NCBI GenBank assembly: GCA_037102815.1
Contig: BTPP01000005.1
Span: forward strand, 3,100,001-3,164,000
Reading direction: 5' to 3'
DNA from: Neurospora intermedia
Taxonomy: Eukaryota; Ascomycota; Sordariomycetes; Sordariales; Sordariaceae
DNA: 64,000 bases
Shown here: piece by piece, positions 48,500 through 60,105 of the stretch
Layout of the letters: every line of letters begins with the position of its first letter
Numbering within the stretch: position 1 is the stretch's first letter
Notes under the pieces: generated by a model
What the model saw: only the letters and a program-made list of their open reading frames with translations
What the model was told of the DNA's origin: nothing
The model's database searches: none
Program-made: the position numbers and the translations under genes

Positions 48500-49106
48500 T
48501 TTACCGGTAAATTCTTTATTCTCTATTTATCTTTTTCGTTATTTAATTCCTATATTTTTAATTAGTAGTACTTAGAACGCTACTTATAATTACACTTCCG
48601 GTAGGTATATATTAGACGTCCCTACTAATTTTTATAACGCCCGTAATATTATTTAGACGGTAATTATTACTATAGTATTAAATAGTTAAAATAGGTTTAA
48701 TTATAATTTAAATATCTTTATTCGTATTATTAATAATTTTACTAATTATATATATATTTATTTAGAGTAGGACGGTCTTCCTACTGACTATAAGCGTTTT
48801 CTTTATACTTTAAATTATAATATTACTAAATAGTAGTAGAAGGGTTATTATAAATTGGTTATAAAGGATGTTTATTACAATTGTATCCCTTTTTTACCCG
48901 GCGGTAATACTATAAACCTAATTCGAATTACGTCCGGTTCTAATAGTAATACTATTACTCCTATATATATTATATCCGGCGGTAGCGGTTATATTATTTC
49001 TATTCGTACGGTTTTTAATTTTAATAGTAGTAGTAATTCTATTCCCGGCAGCCCTATAACCGTCAATACTCCCGGCTATACCCTTATAAATAATAATTAA
49101 ATCTAA
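48500..49106 (+). pseudogene. Antisense frame in LINE copy E
   Basis: Same frame as in the other LINE copies. The last 80 codons (48,855-49,097) are open and Ser/Gly/Asn/Thr-rich, with ITSGSNSNTITPIYIISGGS and a closing TPGYTLINNN. It ends at the conserved stop position. Upstream parts are full of RIP stops. Confidence 0.45.
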
Positions 49107-49149
49107 TAACGTTGTAAGGTTACTATAAATTAGGTTTATATAATAGAAT

Positions 49150-49899
49150 TACTCGAGTAACTTCTTAAATATAATTAGGTACTTATTAGATAATACTTTT
49201 TAATTCTTACTATAATTATAATTTAAATAATTTTTATAATTAATATAAATATTTCCTCTTCGTTCCCGTCCTATTATTCTAATATTATTAATATTCTATT
49301 TTCCTTTTAAAAATATTTTACAATTTCTTTATATTACTCCTCCTCTAATTCAATTACTAAATAGTACTTTCTTAACCTCCCTAATTTTAATGCTTATAAT
49401 AGAATCTTTTCGGTTTTAATTCTATTATTTAGGTATTCTTAAAGTTCTTCCTTCGTTAATAGTTAAATTTTTAAATTTAATTAGAAGATAGTATCCGTAT
49501 TAGTAATTTAGAATAATATAAGCGAATATTTCTTTTTCGAATTTATAAGTATAAATAGGAGTTAAAACGCCTAATACTTTCCTTTAATAGAGGAAGGCCT
49601 GGAGGCTGATAATTTCCGTTCTAATTTAAATAAGGAGGGAACTTTTTACTTTAATTAGTAGGTACGGCTCTTCTTTATTTTCTTCTAATTATTAGCGTTT
49701 TCCTTTCTTCTTTTTTATACTAACTATATATTATTAAATAGCCTCTCCGCTAAATTTAAAGGTAAGGTTTATAATAGTAAATTTATACTATCGTTTTAAT
49801 TTCGCTACCGCCGCCGTTAGGTAGTAATTATAATACAATATCTATTTCTAATTTATTATATCCTTTAATTATTCTTCTTTATTAGCGGTTATTAGCTTT
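49150..49899 (-). pseudogene. ORF2 RNase H and C-terminus of LINE copy E
   Basis: Minus-strand continuation of the ORF2 at 55,491-58,700, displaced by the copy G insertion. It aligns with 51,460-52,230 and with 10,060-10,630 of the plus-strand copy C. Heavily mutated. Confidence 0.75.
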
Positions 49900-50799
49900 A
49901 GGGTTTATAATATATATATAGTCTTATTCCTTATACTATAAACTATAGCGCCTTATTAGCATAAGGTCCTTCTCTAGTTCTCTAGAGGGGAAAACCGTAA
50001 GACGTTAAGCGCCTCCGAATAAAAACCTCCAACTCTATCTCGGCCGTAGTTTACTATACCGCTCCTACTTTATTTACAATTATAATAATTCTTACCCACC
50101 GCTATAACGAATATAATTTCGTTTCTTCCACCGCTATATTATCCTAATATTAAAATAATAGGAATAATAGGAATAGGACTAAATTTAGTACACCGCTTCC
50201 TTCGCCGCCTTTCTATCTTACTTCCTACTGCTCCTTCTTCCGCCTTCTCCCCGTTTCCCTATCCTATTTTTCTATTTACTACCCCGCTTCTCCGCTTCCT
50301 TCCTCTATTTATAAATACCTCCGTCCTATTATTTACTCTCCTACTCTATAGCTCTACCCCTATTTATATTAGTATAAGGGCCCCTTCCCTTATTTATATA
50401 ATCCCCTTATATAGTGCCCCTCTTAATCCTTCTTTTCCTTCTTCCCTATCGCAACTTTTATTAAAATAATTTCCTCCGGCTATTATTATTTTAACCCTAT
50501 TGATTTAACTTCTAATATAGAGGGTTCCTCCTTTATTATATCCCTAAGTCCTACGTTCCCTACAATCCCTTCGGTTATACCCTTAGAGCCTATATTCTTC
50601 GTTTATACCCTTTATAATTTCTTTAGTAGTTATCCCCCTTAAAACTAATATAATTTCCTCCCCTCCTCCTTCAATCTTTATATTAATTTAATTAATATTA
50701 TTCGTAAGATTCCTTACTTCTACTATACTTTAAACTTTACTTCCGTTACATATTCTAACAATAAGCTTAATTCTCTTAATACCTTTAAGAAGGTTATTA

Positions 50800-51429
50800 C
50801 TAATAGGATTTATTTTATTTTATTTATTAATAGGTTTTATATCCTCCTTTCTTCTTTTTTACTATTTAATTTTTATATTTCTAATTAATAATACCTAGAA
50901 CGCTACCTACGACTATACTACCGGTAAATATATATTGGACGTCCCCGCCGGTTTTTATAACGTTTATAATACTATTTAGACAATAGCCGTTACTATAGTA
51001 TTAGGTAGTTTAAATAATTTTAACTGCAATTTAAATACTTTCTATTATATTATTAACGATTTCTCTAATTATATATATATTCGTTTAGAATAGGACGGCC
51101 TTCCTACCGACTATAAACGTCTTTTTTATACCGTAGGCTATAATATTACCGAGTAATAGTAGAAGGATTACTATAAATTAATTGTGAAGGATATTTATTA
51201 TAGTTATATCCCTTCCTTACCCGGCGGTAATACTATAAATCCAATTCGGATTACGTCCGGTTCTAACGGTAGTACTATTACTCTTATACGTATTATATCC
51301 GGTAATAGTAGTTATACTACTCCTATTCGTATAATTTCCAATTTTAATAGCAATAGTAATTCTATTCTTAATAACCCTATAACTATCGATACTCCCGGCT
51401 ATATTCTTATAAATAATAATTAAATTTAA
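50800..51429 (+). pseudogene. Antisense frame in LINE copy G
   Basis: Same frame as at 15,690-16,086 and 26,320-26,942, with an open C-terminal 79 codons (51,184-51,420), including YSYIPSLPGGNTINPIRI and a TPGYILINNN end. The codon after it is TAA where the stand-alone homologue has TGG, as RIP would produce. Confidence 0.45.
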
Positions 51430-51459
51430 TAGCGCTATAAGGTTACTACGAATTAGGCT

Positions 51460-54400
51460 CGTATAATAGAATTATTCGAATAGCTTCTTAAATATAATTA
51501 AGCGTTCGTTAAATAGTATTTTTCGGTTTTTACTATAGCTATAATTTAGATAATTCCCGTAGTTAATATAAATATCTCCTCTTTATTCTTATCCTATTAT
51601 TCTAATATTATTAATATTTTATTTTCTTCTTAAAAATACCTCGCAATTTCCTTATATTACTCCTCCTTTAATTTGATTATTAAATAGTATTCTCTTAACC
51701 TCCTTAATTTTAATACTTATAATAGAATCCTTTCAATTTTAATTCTATCGTTTAAATATTTTTAAAGTTCTTCCTTCGTTAATAATTAGACTTTTAAATT
51801 TAATTAAAAAATAGTGTCTATATTAAAGTAATTTAAAATAATATAGGCGAATATCTCCTTTTCGAACCTATAGGCGTAGATAAGAATTAGGACGTCCGGT
51901 ACTTTCCTTTAATAGAAGAAGGCCCGGAGGCTAATAATTTCCGTTCTAGCCTAAATAAAGAGGGAATTCTTTACTTTAGTTAGTAGGTACGGCTCCTCTT
52001 TAGTTTCTTCTAATTATCGGTATTTTCCTTTCTTTTTCTTTATACTAATTATATATTATTAGATAGCCTTTCTATTAAATTTAAGGGTAAGGTTAGCGAT
52101 AATAAATTTGTACTATTACTCTAATTTTACTACCGCCGCCGCTAGGTGGTAATTATAATATAATACCTATTCCCGGTTCGTTATATTTTTTAACTACTCT
52201 TTTTTATTAACGGCTATTAATTTTAGAGTTTACGATAATAGTAATGGTTAAATCCCTAATTTTAAGGGGGGGCTAACTACTATTACTAGTAGCTTTTCTA
52301 TTAGTACCTATATTTCGGCCTATTAAGCCTTAATTATATTACTCTCTAATTTATTAGCGGGTAGCCAACCTCTAATTTATTGTACCTAAATATAATTAGA
52401 AATTTAAATTATAGTCCCCCGAACGAACTAGGTTTAATCCGTCCGGGCGAACCTTTCTTTAAAAGCCCGGACCCTTTTATTAAGGTAGAGGTCGAATAGT
52501 AGATAAAAAGTTTCTATTTTTAAAATTCGTACTAGCGTAGCTTTATACGCCCCAATAATAATTTTCAAATATTTAGTCTAATATTTCGCTAGCCTAATTA
52601 CTATCCTTCGAAGTTTACTATAAATTTTAGTTAGTTAATAGAATATTAAAGCTCTATATATAATAGTATTATAAATATACTTAATATATATTTCCTTTAC
52701 TTAAATAAAGGAATAACCCTATATTTTTACTACTAATTTCGTAAATATATTTATCTATATCATTATTTTCTTTTTTACTACTTCTGCGTAAACCCTATAG
52801 TTAAACTTACGGTCCAATTAAACCCTTAAGAATCGTATTAATTCTATTAATTAAAATATTATTTCTTTGAATTAGAAAGTTTCCGTCCTTAGTACTTTTA
52901 TCCGTATAAAATATATTAATTCCGTCTTAATTACTTTAAACTCTATACCTCTTACCCCTACCTATTTTAAATATACCTCCTATATTATTTATAACGTCCG
53001 GTAATTTTCTTCGGTAATATAGGCTACCGTTATAATATTAATATTATTAATAAAGCCGACTATAATTATATTTAAGATTATTACTAACTTCTAGTATAAT
53101 AAGGTAATAAAGAGAATAAATAAAATAAGGGAGAGGAGGGAGCCTTATAGTACTTTAATAATAATTATATAGGGGCGGGAGGTTTTATTATCGAAGAAGA
53201 GAGAGCCTCTCCTTCCAATAATAAAGTTCGCTACCTACCGAATAATCTATATTAGGAATTATATTTCCTATAGGGTATATAAAAGCTACCTATAATTAAT
53301 TCTATCGAACGCTCCTTTTAAATCTAAAAGTATAAAGGATATTATAGCCCTGAATTTTTAGGCTATATATACTATATTAATAACTACCCGGACTATAAAC
53401 TTTATTGAACGGCCTATCTAATTATTTATTTAGCCCTCTAGTAGGAGATTAAACTTTTCGGCTACCTATATAAACCTTTTAATTACGAACGTTTTAAGGA
53501 TTTTTCCTATATTATTAAATAATAATATTAATTTCTATACGCCTACTAGCTTCTATTAGGCAGCGCCCTTCCTAAGCTTCTTAAGGATAATTATTTTTAT
53601 ATCTTTAAACTACTATAGGAAATATCCGAATTAGAAGTTAGCGAATATTAAATATATTATAGCCTATTAGAACGGTTACCTATATATCTTTAGAAACCTA
53701 TTTAAATATTAATCGATCCCGGGGGCCTTATTAAATACTATTTAAGAGAATACGTCCTAAACGTCCTCTTTATTAATTAATTTACTAATAATTATCGATT
53801 TAGCGCTATTTAGTAGTTTAATCTAGTCCGGTAAATAGTCCGTTAGGACCTTTACCTTCGGGAAGAAGCGATTAGTAAAGATTTTAACTTTACTATTATA
53901 ATTTCTAACTTCTATTACCCTTTTATAAATTTAAAGGGCTAATAATTTAAGCGGGTCTATTAATTTATAATTTCGGGTATAAACCTATTATTCTAAGGGT
54001 TAAAATCGATTCGGATTTTTTAAAGCTTTAATAACGCTATTATACTATATAGTTTATTAAACTTTCGTAATTATCCTCTTCTTTTTTATTATAACTTTAA
54101 TAAAATCCCTCTAATTTAATACTATCTAATATTTAAATTACTCCTAATATATCCTCCGTACTTCTTTTATTACTATTTTATATTTTAATATCTATTAATT
54201 TACTCTCCTCCTTCGATTCTTTTTCTAATACGGGACGAATTCCTCTATAATATTTATAAATTCCCTATCGAATTTACAAAAAGCGAATTTAAAATCCTCT
54301 ATTATATTAATTCTTTTTAGGACTAATATTTATTTTTCTATTGCCTCTTTTACTTTTACTATATTTATAAAACTCTAACTATATCCTCCTTCTTCTTCCG

Positions 54401-55477
54401 CTTTTTTATTTTTTCTTCTTATTTAAACCTAAATTTCTTAAGGGTAATAGTCTGAGCCGGTTTATTCGTACTTCTATACTCCCTAATATTCGGCCTTAAC
54501 CCCGGGTAATAATTATATATAATCGATTATCTTATCCCTCTCTCTTCGTATTATATTCCCGAACCTTATTAGTTTACTATAAGGGGTAAATAAACTAAAT
54601 CTCTAATATTATACCTATATAAAGAAGCGAATAGCCTCTAAATTAATTTTATTCTCTAAATCCTAATTAAAATAATAGAAATTATAATTCCTAATTATAA
54701 TTAGGTTTCCTGCTAAGGGCCTAACTTCGAAAAATTTAAAGAGCGGCAATCCCTATTAATATTCTAATATTCCCTATATAAAGATAGGAAAGTAAATAGA
54801 AAAGACGGTTATTAGGTCCTTTAGGCTCTTAAATATTACTATAGCCTAATCTTTTCCGGTTTAAAAATTTAGGTCCTTTAAATTCTATTTCTTATTTATA
54901 TATATTACTGCCCTTCCCTTCTCTATATAATTAACCCTAAAATATTTTCCGCCTCTAGGACGATAAATATCCCTATTCAAATTTCTACCCAACTCCTAAA
55001 TCGCTATAATATCGTAGGTCTCCTTTTATTCGAATAGAAGCTTCCTTCTTTCGTACAACTTCCTTATATTCTAATAGAATATTTTTAATTAGACTATTAA
55101 TTACCCTAAGATAGGGTTCCTTCTAACCCTTCTACGGAGGATAAGGGTATTACTTCCTTAGGGGGGGCTATAATTGTATAAGCGTTATTACTACTATACG
55201 ACCGATTCCCTCCTATATTTTAGGAGTACGTATAAATATCTATCGGACCCTAAGGGTTTAACGGCTTCGGTCGGGAGGATAGGCCGACGACCTTCTTCGG
55301 CCGTCCCCTCTTCGCGACTCCTCTAATATATCTCTCTAGGGTAGCAATAGTACGGGAATTGGGGGGAGCGTCCGGGAGGACGCCCTCGTTTACAGTCTCT
55401 ATCGTCGGCTCCAACACCTTTCCGGCCGGGTTCTTGCGGGGGGCGAACGCCCGCGGCCTTTCGGCGTGCGCGACAGA
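51460..55477 (-). pseudogene. LINE ORF2 (copy G): linker, endonuclease, reverse transcriptase, RNase H
   Basis: On the minus strand: a clean N-terminal linker with RTIATLERYIRGVAKRGRPK, whose RGRPK is an AT-hook-like motif (about 55,285-55,345); endonuclease about 54,500-55,150; reverse transcriptase about 52,600-54,300, with the SPLSPILF-type block near 53,120; RNase H and the C-terminal Cys/His part about 51,460-52,230. The order is that of Tad1/I-group LINEs. Stops are very frequent apart from the first 70 codons. Confidence 0.85.
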
Positions 55478-55490
55478 AGGGTTTATAATA

Positions 55491-58400
55491 ATAGTAATAA
55501 TTAAATCTTTAATTCCGAAGGGGGGCTAACTACTATTATTAGTAGTTTTTCTATTAGTATTTATATTTCGGCTTATTAAATTTTAATTATATTATTCTCT
55601 AATTTGTTAGTAGGTAGCCGACCTCTAATTCATTATATTTAAATATAATTAAAGATTTAAATTACAATCCCCTAGACGAATTAAGCTTAGTCCGTCCGGG
55701 CGAACTTTTCTTTAAAGGCCCGGACCCTTTTATTAAAGTAGAGGTTAAATAGCGGATAAAAGGTTTCCGTTTTTAAATTTCGTACTAGCGTAGTTTTATA
55801 CGCCCTAGCGATAATTTTTAAATATTTAGTCTAATATTTCGCTAATCCAATTACTATCCCCCGAAGTTTATTATAAATTTTAATTAATTAGTAGAATATT
55901 AAGGCTTTATATATAATAATACTACGGATATACTTAATATATATTTCCCTTACTTAAATAAAGGAGTAACCCTATATCTTTACTATTAATTTTATAAGTA
56001 TATTTATTTATATTATTATTTTCTTTTTTATTACTTTTATATAAGCCTTATAATTAAATTTATAGTCTAGCTAAACCCTTAGGAATTGTATTAATTCTAT
56101 TAATTGAAATACTATTTCCCTAAATTAGAGAATTTCCATCCTTAGTACCTTCGTTTATATAAAGTATATTAATTCTCTTTTAATTATTTCGAATTTTATA
56201 CCCTTCGCCCCTACCTATTCTAAATATACTTCTTATATTACTTATAGTATTTAATAGTTTTCTTCGGTAGTATAGGCTATTATTATAATATTAGTATTAT
56301 TAGTAAAGCTAATTATAATTATATTTAGGATTATTATTAATTTCTAATATAGTAGAATAATAAAGAGAATAAATAAAATAGGGGAGAGGGGGGAGTTTTA
56401 TAGTACTTTAATAATAATTATATAGGGGCGGAAGGTTTTATTATTAAAGAAGAAAGAACTTCTTTTTCCGGTAATAAAATTCGTTATTTATTAAATAATC
56501 TATATTAGGAATTGTATTTCCTATAAGGTATATAGAAGTTACTTATAATTAATTCTATTGAACGTTCTTTTTAAACTTAGGAATATAAGGGATATTATAG
56601 CCCTAAGCTTCTAAATTATATATATTATATTAATAATTACCCGGATTATAAACTTTATTGAACGGCTTACCCGGTTATTTATTTAGCCCTCTAGTAGGAG
56701 GTTGAATTCTTCGGCTATTTATATAAGCCTCTTAGTAATAAGTACTTTAAAGATTTTTCCTATATTATTAAATAGTAATATTAGCCTTTATACGCTTATT
56801 AGCCTCTATTAGGTAGTATTCTTCCTAGGTTTCTTAAGGATAATTATTTTTATATTTTTAAACTGCTATAAGAAATATCCGAATTAAAGGTTAGCGGATA
56901 TTAAATATATTATAATTTATTAGAATAATTGTTTATATAACTTTAGAAACCTATTTAAATATTAATTAATCCTAGGGGCTTTATTAAATACTATCCGGGA
57001 AAGTATATTTTAAACGTCCTTTTTATTAATTAATCTACTAATAATTATTGGTTTAGTACTATTTAGTAATTTAATTTAATCCGGTAGGTAGTTCGTTAGA
57101 ACCTTTACTTTTAGAAAGAAGCGATCGGTAAAGATTTTAACCTTATTATTATAATTTCTAACTTTTATTATTCCCTCGTAAATTTAAAGGGTTAGTAGTT
57201 TGGGCAGGTCTATTAATTTATAGCTTTAGGTACGGGCCTATTATTCTAGGGGTTAAAATTAATTTAAATTCTTCGAAATTTTAATAATACTATTATACTA
57301 TATAGCCTATTAAATTTTCGTAATTATCCTCTTCTTTTTTATTATAATTTTAATAAAATCCTTCTAATTTAATATTATTTAATATTTAAACTACTCCTAA
57401 TATATCTTCCGCGCTTCTTTTATTACTATTTTATATTTTAATATTTATTAATTTACTCTCTTTTTTCGACCTTTCTTCTAATACGGGACGAATTTTTCTA
57501 CGATACTAGTAAATTCTCCGTCGAATTTATAAAAGGCGAATTTAAAATCCTTTATTATATTAATTCTCTTTAGGACTAATATCTATTTCTCCGACGCCTC
57601 CTTTATTTTTATTATATTTATAAAATTCTAATTATATCCTCCTTCCTCTTCCGCTTTTTTATTTTTTCTTCTTATTTGGATTTAGATTTCCTAAGGGTAA
57701 TAATCCGAACCGGTTTACTCGTACCTTTATACTCCCTAATATTCGGCCTTAATTTTGGGTAATAGTTATATATAATTAATTATTTTATCCCTCTCTCTTT
57801 ATATTATATTCCCGAATTTTATTAATTTACTATATAGGGTAAATAAATTAAATTTCTAGTATTATACCTATATAAGGAGGCGAATTACCCCTGGGTTAGT
57901 CCTATTCTTTAAATCCTAATTAAAATAATAGAAATTATAATTCCTAATTGTAATTAAATTTCCCGCTAAGGGCCCGACCTCAAGAAATTTAAAGAATAGT
58001 AATCCTTATTAATATTTTAATATTCTCTATATAAAGATAGGAGAGTAAATAGAAAAGATAGTCGTTAGGTCCTTTAAACTTTTAAATATTATTATAGTTT
58101 AATTTTTTCCGGTTCGGAAATTTAAATCCTTTAAATTCTATTTTTTATTTATATATATTACTACCCTCCCCTTCTCTATATAATCGACCCTAAAATATCT
58201 TCTACTTCTAGGATAATAAATATTCTTATTTAAATTTCTATTTAACTCCTAAATTACTATAACGTTATAGGTCTCCTCTTATTCAAATAGAAATTTCCCT
58301 CTCTCGTACGATTTCCCTATATTCTAATAGAATATTTTTAATTAAATTATTAATTACTTTAAAATAAGGTTCTTTCTAATCCTTCTACGGAGGATAAGGG

Positions 58401-58700
58401 TATTATTTCCTTAGGGGGGGTTATAATTATATAAATATTATTACTACTATACGACCGATTCCCTCCTACGTTTTAGGAATATATATAAATATTTATCGGA
58501 CTTTAAAGGTTTAATAACTTCGGTCGTAAGGACGGGCCGACAATCGTCTTCGGCCGTTCCCTCTTTATAACTCTTCTAATATATTTCTCTAAAGTAGTAA
58601 TAATATAGGAATTAGAGGGAGTATTTAGGAGGACGCCCTTATTCATAATCTCTATCGTTAGTTCTAATACCTTTCCGGCCGGATTTTTACAGGGGGCGAA
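55491..58700 (-). pseudogene. LINE ORF2 (copy E): linker, endonuclease, reverse transcriptase
   Basis: Aligned along its length with 52,240-55,477 of copy G, but mutated even in the N-terminal linker. The RNase H end is on the far side of copy G at 49,150-49,899. The reverse transcriptase block equivalent to SPLSPILF lies near 56,370-56,400. Confidence 0.82.
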
Positions 58701-60105
58701 CGCCTACGGCCTTTTAATATATATAATAAACGCCTTCGTAATTACCTTCCGGAAAATAGAGTATTTTTTATAGTTATACGTATAGTAGCCCTTTTTCTTA
58801 TATAGTTTATAATAGACGAGTAATTTATTATTATTAGACGGGCAATTTACTTCGCCGAAGCGATCTCCTTTATATTTAACTTCGCTATAGCGGGCGTAGA
58901 TATCTTTTTAATGGTAGAATTTCGCTATATATCCGATTCTTTAATATTTAAAATATTATTGAACGTTGTTCCAAGTTTGGAACGGTTTATATAAATATAT
59001 ATTACTATTCTAGAGGAAGAGGTCATTTTAGAGGAAGTACGCCGCTAATATAATAATAATTTCTATTAGGAGTAGGCCTCTATTCTCTCCGTCCCTTCTT
59101 TTTTATAGCCGAATTCTAATAATAAATACCTCCGGGTTCTTCTCCTTCGCTATATTTAATATAACTTCCGCCGTAGTATAATTATTAATATTATTCTAAG
59201 GTACGCCCCGAATTAATATACTTATAATATTTATAGTAATAAAAGTATTAGGGCGGAAAACTTTTTTAATTTATATTTAATTACGCTAATACTAATTATA
59301 TATAAATTCGTCGAATATAATTATATAATTTCCAATTATCAGTATTTTAATAGCTATTCGGACTATTAAGCTAATATTCTTCTTACTTAGGTATATAATT
59401 AAGGTTATTTTCGTATTTTTATTCGAACGGTTTACAAATTCGGCGGTAATCGTCGCTCCTTTAATAGTAAATTATCACTCGAAGTTAGAAGGAATAAACT
59501 TTTTAATAATAGTAGGTAATTATTAAAGGGTAGTACCGATTTTACTCGGGTTAACTTTCGCTATAATATCGGCCTAACGTTTTAATACCTCTTAGGCACC
59601 TTTCTTAATTTCTTTTAAAATATCCTTCTTTAAGTTATCGAAATCCTTTTTAGTAATAAATTGGTCGGTTCTAGCCTTACTAGCCTTGGGTCGTATAAAT
59701 CTATTTTTTCCGATATATACCTTTACGAATTTGAAAAATAGCTTTTAAATTTAATAATAATCTTCGGTTAAAATAGTATTATAGTCTATAGACTTATTCG
59801 CTTTAATAATAAATTTCTTTAATATTTTATTGTCTTCCTCCGTTTTATCCGAAGTCTTCGCTATAAGTGCGGCTTTAGGATTATTACATATTAAGATCTC
59901 CGTAAACGGGTTGTAGACGCTATTTTCGAATCTATAAGCACCGCTATCGATAACTATCGGCAACGACGATATAACACCGTCGCTACACTCGTCGTAGGAT
60001 ATTGTAAGCGACGTAAACGACCCTCCTAAGTCGATTGCCGTTGTCAGTTTTCGTTTTGGAGCACTCCTCGACCAGAAATCGGCGTTTCCGGTTTTATAAG
60101 TAATT
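58700..60105 (-). pseudogene. LINE ORF1 (copy E): Hsp70-like start, Gag-like middle, zinc knuckle
   Basis: ORF1 of a LINE binds the element RNA. One minus-strand frame runs through most of this stretch, with stops that RIP could make from Gln or Trp. The N-terminal 118 codons (about 59,751-60,104) are open and include TTAIDLGGSFTSLTISYDE, a good match to the phosphate-1 motif that opens Hsp70/actin-type ATPases, then SLPIVIDSGAYRFENSVYNP, as in fungal Hsp70-like proteins. A Lys/Glu-rich helix (NLKKDILKEIKKGA) follows, then a TGDYIITF / VLVHGV-like pattern of Tad1 Gag (about 59,150-59,350). Near 58,790-58,840, spacing C-x2-C-x4-H-x4-C is kept, with Tyr at each ligand as RIP of TGY and CAY would give. 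The Hsp70-like part is either a true ORF1 domain or a 5' chimera. Confidence 0.6.

Larger units (their letters stand above)
49913..55477 (-). mobile_element. Tad1-like LINE, copy G, inserted in copy E
   Basis: 5,565 bp, bounded by a 13-bp duplication AGGGTTTATAATA (49,900-49,912 and 55,478-55,490). The 3' tail is at the left. The 5' end lies in the linker between ORF1 and ORF2, so ORF1 is missing. The outermost 210 bp (55,265-55,477) are GC-rich and clean, whereas the corresponding part of copy E (58,510-58,728) shows the same bases changed C to T and G to A almost without exception. Confidence 0.92.
47592..60105 (-). mobile_element. Tad1-like LINE, copy E, longest copy, split by copy G
   Basis: Bounded by a 14-bp target duplication TAGCTATAATTATA (47,578-47,591 and 60,106-60,119). 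The 3' TA tail is at the left. Copy G is inserted at 49,913-55,477. Without it the element is about 6.9 kb and has ORF1 (58,700-60,105), ORF2 (55,491-58,700 plus 49,150-49,899) and the 3' region (47,592-49,150). This is probably full-length or close to it, since ORF1 is present. The interior is saturated with RIP; the 5' end is cleaner. Confidence 0.9.

Noticed and set aside
47592-49899. Treating the LINE 3' segment as a separate short element, since it begins with a sharply conserved AGTCTTATTCCC end.
   Set aside because: The target duplications at 25,423/27,481 and 47,578/60,106, and the colinearity with copies C and G, show it is the 3' end of the LINE.
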